Source: Hygrocybe punicea
Taxonomy: Eukaryota > Basidiomycota > Agaricomycetes > Agaricales > Hygrophoraceae
Reading direction: 5' to 3'
Assembly (NCBI GenBank): GCA_963556145.1
Contig: OY744465.1
Coordinates: 4,898,001-4,962,000 of the forward strand
DNA: 64,000 nt
Shown: in pieces, positions 12,301 to 23,100 of the stretch
Layout: the number at the start of each line of letters is the position of its first letter
Position numbering within the stretch: position 1 is the stretch's first letter
The notes under the pieces: model-generated
Told to the model about the DNA's origin: nothing
Database searches by the model: none
Seen by the model: only the letters and a program-made list of their open reading frames with translations
Position numbers and translations under genes: made by a program

Positions 12301-12673
12301 GATGACCGTCACTTCTTCTATGCTTGGTGTCTTGACTGCGGCTTTGCGAAGCAGGCCCACGAGCGTGTCTGTTGTGAAGGTGGTCGTGTCCCAATTGTCG
12401 AGCACTTTCAGTGCACGGATTGTACCGGAAGGAATCGTGGAGTCGGCCGGTTGACGGTCTGTCCCAAATGTGGCACCATGGTCGAAAAGGTGATGGGTCT
12501 CCTAAACTAAGTAAATAAATACTTATGCAAACCCACAGATCGATGGCTGTAATCATATCAGCTGTTTGTGTGGACAGCATTTTTGTCACGCTTGTGGGAT
12601 TGCTTGTACAGAGGAAGACATATATACACATATGTCAACGGAGCATGGAGGTTTCTATGATGATGAGGAATAA
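9377..12673 (+). CDS. vWA-domain protein with C-terminal RING-IBR-RING (RBR)-like zinc modules
   Basis: The first exon (9377-9437) gives MSESNFDLVVVTDATASMGQ. This is the first strand of a von Willebrand A domain with a MIDAS motif (DxTxS in DATAS), followed by a second exon with GVMAYKDYCD and a TPTGGGDYPEA loop. After the vWA domain comes a middle region of about 300 residues (10100-11200), then many paired cysteines. These include CKAC (11216), CGLC (about 11341), CRAQ and CHYC (11480-11600), a RING-type CALCFEEM...CGRKGC...CPFC (about 12010-12225), and a final CPKCGTMVEKIDGCNH...CLCGQHFCHACG (about 12460-12600). The last one matches the RING2/Rcat consensus, including the Cys after GCNHIS that is catalytic in RBR ligases. 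Inference: an E3 ubiquitin ligase with a protein-binding vWA head. It ends ...GGFYDDEE. The domain pairing is the notable point; substrates are unknown. Confidence 0.75.
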
Positions 12674-13064
12674 TGGATTCTCTTAGTAGTCATCTGGTGT
12701 AGAAAACTGGAGAAGCTCCTGTTCCTATATATGTAACCCTCTCGAGCTTGTCTCTCTAAAGTAGCATGAAGGGACCTTCGCGTCAGTCTATGCGCCTCCG
12801 GATTTGCTTCAATACTGTAGGTAGTATGCCAAAGGCTGTTGTTGCGGTGTTGTATAAATTGCACGGCAAGTCTGGGTACGTGAACATGAAACGGATCATT
12901 GCGTCATCAATAACAGGGACGTAGAAAGCATCAAGTCATGAGGCAAAACACGATAGCAAACTTCACGTAGCAAGGTCAATCGACGAACGATAATGCGAAG
13001 TGAAAACATGAAGAATGCAAGAATGAGCAAACGTTGAAATGAGGGGAAAGAGGAAAAACAGTCG
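12674..13064. other. Intergenic region between convergent genes
   Basis: 391 bp lie between the stop codons of the vWA-RBR gene (+) and the kinase gene (-). It presumably holds both 3' ends. No open frame with family features, repeat or RNA gene is seen. Confidence 0.5.
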
Positions 13065-16000
13065 TTAAAGCTCGCGCCGAGAAACTGTTTTACCAATAGC
13101 CTTGAAGGCCCGGCGAACCAGGGCAGCAGTCGTGTTGCCCTCATCCTTGTCATCCGGCGTGCCAACGCCGTAGGTCATCACACCAAGTTCGTCAACTGAT
13201 ACTGTTCGTAAGGCATCCGTGCTGGATACCGGGGGAGGCATTCGCCGGCGGGTGACGTTGAAAACTCTTGCGTTACGTTTATAGTGGAGTGCATTAGGAT
13301 CAGGGTTATTCAACACTGGCCCAGCATTGTCTGATTGATATCCCTGTCCGAGTCGCTTGACGCCGGACGTTGCCATCAAGAAACGGTCATAGACGCCCTC
13401 AAGGCGACGTTGGTTCGGGGTATCGGGAATGGTTTCATGAGCGTTCGTTTTCCGGGGAGGGTAGGGCTCGACGTGGAAAGGGGAGGACGTTAATTCGTTC
13501 GAATCGACAGATTTGTCTTTCGGCAAGGTGATGTTGGGCACACAGATGTCTTCACGTGCCGAAAGTCGCGGTGCAATAAATAAGCTCCTGTCTAATACTG
13601 CAGAGAGCCGAGGTGCAGGCGCAGGGATATCCTCTGCGCGGATGCCTATAATTGAGCTTCTCGCAAAACCAAATCAAAAGCAGGCTCACGTTTGGTTAAT
13701 TCAAATTCCAGCCTGGATATGGGAGAGATTGGTTGCAGAAGATTTCCTTGCGACTTAGACTTCTCTTTGCGTTTGGACGGCGAGCCAGTGGACAAGTCAA
13801 AAGTGTCCTGGGGATTGGCAGGTTCAGGCGATCGTGTAGATACTGTTGCGCGACGAGCTCTTGGTGGTGTTCGCATTGTCCCTTCCACAGCGCCTGTCAC
13901 ACAATCAGAGGAAAGGGGGGGTAGAGGTTTATCAGAAGTGATAGTTCTGGTGCCAAGAGGTGTACAAGTTGAGGACGAAAATGAGACAGTTTGGTCAGAA
14001 AATCCAGGTTCGAGACCATCCATAAAAATCTGGTTTGCGGCAAGAACTTTGCGTGGCAGGCGAGAAGTCCGGTTGCTTTGATTTTGGGATGGTGAACGAG
14101 ATAGTGGAGCAAGTGGAAGCGGCGGAAGGGGAGTCACACTCGTCGAAGCGAAGGTCTGACGTGCATCTTCAACCACCTCTGAAACAAGGGTCGCATGGTG
14201 AATACAACGGTTCGAGAAGATTCCGAGAATATGCCAACTCACTCTCCACATTCTGCATCCAAATTGTCATTCTGTCGAGTCTGCTGTCTGCCGCAACACG
14301 CTCATTGCGTATGGCGTGACGAACAACCGGAAGGGAGGACTTGGCTGTTGCATCAACCTGTGAGTATGAATCTTGGAGATGAATGTTTTAATGCAATGCA
14401 CCGTCACGAAGAAGGGCATCGTCCTCCCATGACTCTCGCACACTATAACTCTTCCTCGACTCCATTTCGTCCATCCTGTCGGCGGAGAGGGAACGAGCCG
14501 GAGTATTGCGTCCAGTGACTTGTGCGAGCGTCGATGTTTTGTAAATTTGCAATGTTTTGTCTACAGAAACGTCAACAAGCTGTTGAATCACCACCAACAT
14601 GATGGTTTATGAATTTGTACTCACCAATCGATGACTTCACAGTCTGCTTGATACCACTGAGCACGGAGTCATTCTCGGCACGAGAACACATGCCTTCGTG
14701 TGACATATTCGAATCTGTAGAATGTCAATGATATGCGGACGTGATTGTGGAAGGACCTGCCCAGCGGTGATAACGGTTTGATAGCCACATGAACACGAGG
14801 TGCGGGGTGCGAGGTTTGATTTTCTTTTTCCTGATACCTGTCCTTGTCAGGTCCGACTTTCTGTGCCTTCTTCTGTTTCCGCTCCCTTGCCAGCTCTTCA
14901 TCTCTCTCCTTCTCCCGCTCCTCCAATTGCGTAATTTCCCTCAACCGCTCCCTCTCCCTCTCCCACTCCTTCACGCGTTCTTTAGCGGGATCCTTCAATT
15001 TTACGTTCTCTTTCTTCCTAACATTCTCAAAATTTCTACTCATCCCTGTCAAGTCCATCAAAGCCCTTCTACGATGTTTCTCTTTACCTACAGGCGGCTT
15101 CGTTGCTTGTGGCACAGGGGCGGGATCATTGAGAGGTCCTGGAGGAGACATGGGCTCGCGAGAAACAGAGACGTTGCGGGGGAGCGTGTTAAGCGAGAGG
15201 ACATTCTCTTTGGCAGTGGTGCATGTGTGTGGAGAAGGAGGAGGCGAGGCTTTGACCGGTGATAGAGGCGGGGCAAGCAGACGCTTCTTGGGTAGTATAT
15301 GGGCTGCAAAGGGAGGTGCTTCAACTGGGTCCATGCGAAGACAACCCATGAAGACGTACGCTTTGATATTGAAATTTTGGGTTGAGATTTCGACCGCATT
15401 ATCAGGGCTTGGTCCAAAGATTCTCGTCTCCCATCAGATGGTTCAGCGGGCGCATGTAAATTTTCTTTCTCTTTACCCGGGCGAGACGACCAGGGTGGGG
15501 TTATATTCATGAGTTTGGACATATCCTCGAATACAAGGGACGAGGTAACACTGGCAGATCTCCCTGATATCCCCACAAATCAGTAACGCCATTAGTTGGT
15601 TAGAACAAGACATACTGTGAGTGAGACTTGGGTCTCTTCTTAATCGCCAATAAGAATCTCCCATCGCGTCCAAGGCAGTACACCGTAAGTCAGCGTTGGG
15701 TGCAATCATTCTGCGCAGAAGTTTCTCGATGCTTTTTGACATCTTCCAGCTACCAACCCATTTACCTCGAAGCTTTCAAGCCGAGTTAGTATGACTATTT
15801 CGGGGAGCCAAAAACCATAATCTTACCGTGCGTGACCAGTATTTCTCCAGGTCTTCCTTTGTAGAAAACTGTTCCCCATCGGAGTATTCGAAAGGGGTTC
15901 GACCAATTAGGATTTCGAAGAATGTGATACCAAGTGACCACACGTCGGATTTGCGAGTGTCGTGTGGTAGTCCCCGTGCTCGTTCGGGGGCAAGGTACTG

Positions 16001-16943
16001 AACACGATGACATACCATGATGTTGAGCAATTAATAATGTATGCCAAACAGAAAAAAGCCTGACCTCAGGTGTTCCATAGGATAAGTTACTATGGAAAGC
16101 CTTACTTGATTTGAAATCGTACTTCTCGGCGAATCCGAAGTCAACGAGGACCGGTATATTCCTATGCGAGAGGAGAATATTAGCTGGCCTAAAATGTCGT
16201 CAGATATGATGGTTTGCAAAAGCAGGATGGAAGTTACGTGCTTGATGTCGTTATGGACAACACCCCGCCTGTGGAGGAATTCTACGCCAGATAGGAGAAG
16301 ACGAAACCACTCCCTGGCTTTAGATTCCTCCACTTCCACTGGAACGAGAGTTGGAAGGAATGCCCTATGTAAGGTACGAGTCAGTTGATATTTCGACAGA
16401 AATGGCATGTTGGCAATGTGACAACGCGACACCACCTTGACGCGTCTCAAACTGAAGATAATAATTGAGGGAAGACTCACATCGTTATTAACGCGTAAGA
16501 GGGCGTGATTATGAAAGAATGGAACGGAATGATAGCTGGATGAGGGTCATTCTTGAATGACCTGACAATTTTCATCTCGTTCCATCTATCACATAAAAGC
16601 GTCATTTTCGCAAACGCGTCATGCTGCGCAGTAAAATTAATTTACAATGATCTGACGCGAGCCGCAGTGGTGGGTGTCTTGGAGCGATGCACCAGTTTAA
16701 CTGCAATCTTGGCGTCCTGCAGTTTGTCAAGACCGTCCGCAGAAGGAGATGCGGGGTTCCCCTTTGGGCGACATAGCCATACGCTACCCCAGTTCCCAAA
16801 GCCAATCTGTCATATTTTAGACCAGAGCCTTGCGAGATCAGGGAGACACGCACCTCCTCGACGAAGTGCAGCCTCTCAGATAAGACTTGGTCGGAAAGCG
16901 AGAAAATGTCGGTTACTTCCTGGATATGTTGGGAGGCGTCCAT
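13065..16943 (-). CDS. Serine/threonine protein kinase with long disordered C-terminal tail
   Basis: The minus-strand start ATG at 16943 opens MDASQHIQEVTDIFSLSDQ. The kinase domain follows over about 16870-15700. It has a glycine loop (IGFGNWGSVWLCRP), catalytic lysine (KIAVKLVHRSK), C-helix glutamate in LWNEMKIVRSF, catalytic loop VVHNDIKPANILLS, metal-binding LVDFGFAEKYD, activation segment end GTPEYLAPERARG, and SDVWSLGITFFEILIGRTPF. The catalytic loop reads HND rather than HRD, so it lacks the RD-kinase arginine. The remaining roughly 700 residues (15600-13065) are low complexity: Pro/Ser-rich, a Glu/Arg-rich helix (about 14870-15010), then Ser/Pro-rich to the stop at 13065. The intron inside the catalytic loop (16241-16199) appears to start with GC. 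I cannot assign the subfamily. It shares a short divergent promoter with midasin. Confidence 0.85.
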
Positions 16944-17170
16944 GGGCGAAGAACTAGTATTACACAATGACAACAAGGAGAAATCAGCTGGAAGCTGGAC
17001 GACCAGCCAGTTGAACAAGGGACAACATATCCAAACAACGCGCGCATAGCCGTTACGGTCACGTGTTGATTTTACCTTGGCAAAATTTTTGAGTCAAGGC
17101 TCATGGTCTCCTCTCCTTCCAGCCACGGCGACTAAGAGCTCAAACTTGTTAGAAATACAACGGGGACCAA
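16944..17170. promoter_or_regulatory. Divergent promoter of kinase and midasin genes, with CACGTG
   Basis: 227 bp separate the kinase ATG (16943, -) and the midasin ATG (17171, +). The palindrome CACGTG is at 17060-17065, roughly central (GGTCACGTGTTG). There is no clear TATA element. The same hexamer recurs in the gaps at 302-372 and 38734-39147. Confidence 0.4.
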
Positions 17171-20100
17171 ATGGAATACGACAGTGCTATTCATGATCCA
17201 CTGACGATCAACCTAAGGAGACAGACTCATTTTTTGCTTTCGAAAATCCCTTCGCCATCTCCATATGCCACAGCTTTGCTCAATGCCTCAACACACAAAG
17301 ATCTACTTGAAACTTTATCTTCACTTTTGGCGGTTCCTTCACTCACCCTGTCTGTTGCAACTGCATTCCGACCCTTGTTGGTCCCGTTGTGCGCCCAATG
17401 GCTAGAGAACCAAATAAACGAAGAACAAAAGCTGGTGGCTTTATGCCTGTTAATTCAACCTCATGAAGAACTCTTTCCGTAAGTTTATCTTGCGACTTAC
17501 TTGCATCTTCTCAAAAAAAAAATCAGCATACTCGCCCGGTTGTTGCGTAAACCATCGTTTCAAGGTGGACCTCTTTCCTTTCTCTTGGCTTCTCCATCTG
17601 TGAGGGACATCGATGGACTGCGTCTACATTGCCTATTACTGGCTTATTACCGCATTTTACTTGCTAATCGCGAGCTCCCGCACAACCTCCTCTGGCCATT
17701 ATCGCCGCTCTCCATGCTGTTCTGGACCCCGCATCCTGACACCGGTGTGCGATTATTAGCTATCCGTTGTTACGCCATGCAGAGTGGCATGGGTGAAGCC
17801 GAGCGGGAAAAGTTGGAAGCCGAAATTTTAGGAGAGATCTACGGCGTCGATTGCCAGATTGGATATGGCCGGGACAACGATGGAAGAAGTAAAGAGATCG
17901 ATGGCTGGGTCCTGCCTGCCTTGGAAGCCAAGAGAATCTCCGACGCGAGAAATTCTATCCTTACTGAAGCGCAGGATTACTATACGGTCGAAGACGGTGA
18001 ATATAATCAGCCAATCAATTCTGCGGACCTAGGGCAAGTCTTCATATCTTTCTACCGTGCGCTCAATTCTTAATTTGTCCTCAAGTCCCTTGGTAGCAAA
18101 TATCCACGGCATCCTGCTCCTGCAATCTCCTGGTCCTTCCGAGGTTACTTCCTCTCTCATCCATACGCCGATGGTCGTTCAATCATTACGCGCTCTGGCG
18201 ATCCACCTCTCCCTTCGTCTTCCCATTTTAATTACTTCTCCCCCATCCGCTGGAAAATCTTTATTACTATCGCATCTTGCTGCCACTCTTCATCCAGGGG
18301 TCAATCATCAGATCATCAACATTCACTTCGCTGATACCTCTTTGGATCCTCGATCTCTATTGGGCGCATATGTGTCTTCTCCAAGAAGGCCTGGTACGTT
18401 CGAATGGAAGGAGGGGGTTCTGGTGCGTGCCATGCGAGAGGGTAGGTGGGTTGTGTTCAAGGACATCGATCGGGGAAGCAGTGAGGTTCTCGGCGTCATC
18501 AAACCATTGGTAGAGTCCCTACGCATGGGAAAATGGATTGGCGGCCTTGCATCACTGGAGGTCCCAAGCCACGGGCGAGTGAACGCTCATGAAGATTTTG
18601 CGTTGTTTGCGACAAGGTCTTTATCCCCGTTAGGAAACGGGGAGTATCCTCCTCCCGTTTTCTTCGGTGCCCACAAATTTCACGAAATTGCCATCTCGTC
18701 ACCTACGCCAGCAGAGCTAACTACAATCCTCAATGCCAAGTTTCCCTGCCTGGCAGGCCATATGGCTCATGCGCTCATACGCTTGTGGGAGGCGGTAAAA
18801 GCCCATGGGTCAGTGGCATCCACCAGAGATGTGGGTTATCGCGAGCTGGCAAAATTCTGTGCTCGAATTCAGAATTTATTGACCTCCTCTCATCAATCCA
18901 TGGAGGTCTCATCCGAGTCGTATGAGATTATCCCTTTGCAAGTAATTTTACCAAATACCTCGTTGCGTGAAGAAATGTATCTGGAAGCTCGCGACGTTTT
19001 CTTCGGTGCAGGTTCGCTCACAGCTTCTGCCTGCGCACACGCCGAGGCGATCGCGGTTACCATCGCTGAGCACCTCGGGCTGGAGCCAGATAGACGTGAT
19101 TGGGTTCTCCAGGGACGAACTCCTGAATTCCAGATTGAGAAGAACGTGAACGGAAATACAACCGCCGTCCGCGTTGGAAGGACGCGTCTATTAGCCAGGC
19201 CGACAAAAATGGAAATCACCTTGTCGGTTGCACGGCCATTTGCCATGCACAGACCGGCGGTGCTGTTGATTTCTCGAATTGCGACGGCCTTATCACTCGG
19301 CGAACCTGTCCTTCTTACTGGAGAGACTGGCACCGGCAAGACAAGTGTCATCACACATCTTGCCTCCCTCTTGAACCGTCCTCTTATATCCCTAAATTTA
19401 TCGCATCAAACGGAGTCATCCGATTTGATTGGTGGATTCAAACCCATGGATGCGAGGGTACCGGCTTCTAAACTGCAAGAGCGATTTCTCGAACTATTCG
19501 GAGAAACATTCAGTCGGAGGAAAAATGCTAAATTTGAGGAATCGGTTAGGAAAGCAGTTTTAGACTGCAAGTGGAAGCGAGCAGTTGGATTATGGAAGGA
19601 GTCCGTGCGGTTAGCAAAGGATAGAATACTTGCTAAACAGAAGGAGCAATTGTCGTAAGCTCCTTTTCTTATTTTTTCTAATTCGTCCAGTTTTAAGGTC
19701 TTCCTAGGAACACGGTTGATGTAGATGTGGAGATTGACATGCCACGCAAACGGCGTAAGATGGACCAGAATGAATTGGTTGCATCAGAAGCACATTGGAA
19801 TGCCTTCCAGCACGACGTTCATGAATTTGAGGTGCAACATGTGCAAGGCAAGGGAAAGTTCGCTTTTGGCTTTGTAGAAGGTCCTCTAGTGAAAGCGCTA
19901 CGTTCTGGAGATTGGTATTACCAAATTCAACGCTTCTACCTTTCTTCTCTTTAACGTGTGTTTTTCTGTTCAGGATCCTTCTCGACGAGATCAATCTGAC
20001 CAGCCCGGAAACTCTGGAGTGCATCTCAGGCCTTCTTCACAGCCCTACTGCAACGATCACGTTGACAGAACAAGGTTCATTGGAACCCATTCCTCGGCAT

Positions 20101-23100
20101 CCTGAATTCAGGCTGTTTGCTTGTATGAATCCCGCAACAGATGTCGGTAAAAAAGATCTCCCCTTAAACATCCGATCTCGTTTTACTGAAATCGACGTAC
20201 CATCTCCCGATGCTGACCGAGAGACCCTGTTGAGCATAATCACGCAATACATCGGACCCAGTGCAGTAGGCGACAAGGCAGCTATCATGAACGTGGCGGA
20301 GTTTTATTCTGCTGTAAAAAAGTTGGTCCTGGAGCGTCTGATTGCTGATGGATCGAATCGTAGTCCACACTACAGCATGCGTACGTTAGCACGTGCCCTC
20401 ACATTTGCCGCTGACACGACAAGTATGTACGGTCTCCGACGGGCGCTTTGGGAGGGTTGTCTGATGGCTTTCACGATGATTTTGGACGGTCCTAGTGGAG
20501 AAATCGTCACAAGCTTGGCACAAAGGCACATATTAGCGGGTGTACGTAATCCGCGCTCCTTGTTGTCAAAAGCGCCGTCGACTCCTCGTTCGCGTGCCGT
20601 TGATGAGTTTGTCAAGTTCGGTCACTTCTACTTGGAGAAGGGCCCATTGTCCGAGGATCCTGTGGATGACTACATTATAACGCCCTCTGTCGAGAAAAAA
20701 CTTATTGATCTTGCTAGGATTATGGTCACCAGGCGATATCCCGTGCTAATTGAAGGTCCAACGTCCAGTGGGAAAACCAGTTCTGTGGAGTATCTTGCCC
20801 GTAGGACTGGCCACCGTTTCATCCGTATAAACAACCACGAGCATACCGATATCCAGGAGTACTTAGGCTCTTACCTCCCTGACCCTACGACAGGGAAACT
20901 TATTTTCAAGGACGGCTTGCTTGTGAGAGCCCTGCGAGATGGGGACTGGATCGTTTTGGACGAGCTCAACCTGGCTCCTACTGATGTCCTGGAAGCACTG
21001 AATCGCCTTCTCGATGACAATCGCGAACTGGTTATTCCTGAGACGCAGGAGGTGCTGCGACCGCATCCACATTTCATGTTGTTTGCAACACAAAATCCAC
21101 CGGGCCTGTACGCTGGCCGGAAGGTTCTGTCTCGAGCCTTCCGTAGTCGGTTTCTCGAAGTGCATTTCGAGGACGTCCCGCAAGTGGAACTCGAATCTAT
21201 CCTGTGTCAGAAGTGCCGAATTGCACCATCGTATGGAAAACGAATTGTTAGCGTCTTCCGTGAACTGCAGAAGCGTCGGCAGTCTGGACGCGTTTTCGAA
21301 AGCAAGCATGGTTTTGCCACTCTCCGAGACCTCTTTAGATGGGCCGGAAGGGATTCAAATGGGTACCAGGAACTGGCCGAAAATGGTTATATGCTTCTGG
21401 GTGAACGTGCACGCCGTGAAGACGACAAAATGGTTGTGAAGGAAGTTATAGAACTGGAAATGAAGGTTAAAATAGACGAGAAAGCCATTTACAACCTTCA
21501 AAATCCGGGAATCGATTTTCCTTCCTATCTTGCTTGTCCCGTTCCCTCTTCACCTAAACTTATTTGGACTTCCGCGATGCAACGGCTGTTTATTCTGGTT
21601 ACTCGAGCTCTGCGATTCAATGAGCCGGTCCTACTTGTCGGTGAAACTGGTTCAGGCAAGACTTCCGTGTGCCAAGTTTATGCCGACGCAGCATCAAGAA
21701 AACTCTACAGTCTCAATTGCCATCAACATACGGAAACTGCTGATTTGATTGGTGGACTCAGACCTGTGCGAAATCGATCTATAAATCAATCGGAGATGGT
21801 GCGCGAAGTCAGTGCTGTGCTAACGCAAATGGGTGTGGACGACATTGTCATGGACGAGGAGTTCTTACTTTCTTCAGTTAACAGCTTACTCAAAGCTGAA
21901 ATGGATTCTGATTTACGCGTCCCTTTGGAAGATTCTCAACGGAAGTTACTTCGTTTGAAGTCCATCTTCGAGTGGCGTGACGGCCCACTGGTCGAAGCGA
22001 TGCGTAAGGGTGACGTTTTCTTACTGGACGAGATCTCGTTGGCGGACGATTGCGTCCTTGAACGCCTGAACAGCGTCTTAGAACCAGCGCGGACGATTGT
22101 TCTTGCCGAGCGAGGTGGCGAGAATTTTGAACATTCGGCCATCCAAGCCGTGGATACTTTCCAGTTAGTGGCAACCATGAATCCTGGTGGCGACTACGGA
22201 AAGAAAGAACTCTCCGCTGCACTCCGCAACCGGTTCACCGAGATTTGGGTGCCGCCTGTCTACCAACGGACCGATATTGAGTTGATTGTTAGCAGCCTGT
22301 GGGAGCATGAAGCTTTTATGCCATATACTACGCGCGTATTGGACTTCGGAGAATGGCTGTGCATGAAAGTGGGTGACCGTTCTGTGCTGAACCTGCGTGA
22401 CATTCTTGTACGTCCATGTTTCCGTGTTCAATTTATCATTTCAACCAGTATCCTTAGGCTTGGGTCGACTTTTCAAACGCCGTATATAAGGAGGGAATGC
22501 CTCCTGACATAATTTTTGTGAGTAGAGTGATAATTCAATTATCTCCCATTTAACTAGGTATTGTAGCATCATGCCGCTCATTTGACGTTACTCGATGGAC
22601 TTGGTTCCTTGCCTCAATTAGCATCATACTCCTCTGATGCGTTGTTTCGTATAAGAGCCGATGCAGCGTTGAAATTGGAGGAGATTGTGCCGTGGGGTGA
22701 CATCGAAACGCCATTAACATATGTTCCAACATGCGATTCAACAAATTTCGTACAATTTGGTCCCTTCGCGATCGCCAAAGGACCGGAGGCCTCCTTTTTG
22801 CATGGCTTCAACCTTCAAGCCCCCACTACTCAACACAATGCTATGCGAGTGGTTCGAGCATGTCAATTACCGAAATCAATTCTGCTGGAAGGGAGTCCTG
22901 GTGTGGGGAAAACAAGTCTCATCACGGCCCTAGCCAACATCTCCGGCCATGCATTGTATCGCATCAATTTATCTGACCAAACTGATCTTGTTGACCTTTT
23001 TGGGTCTGATCTCCCCGTTGAGGGTGGCAATCCAGGAGATTTTGCTTGGAAGGATGCAGAATTTTTGAAGGCTATGCAGGACGGTCATTGGGTGCTTCTC

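Noticed and set aside
14789..15512. Plus-strand open frames with Leu/Ser-rich sequence opposite the kinase tail
   Set aside because: Mirror images of the Glu/Arg-rich kinase tail on the other strand; they look membrane-like only because of that.
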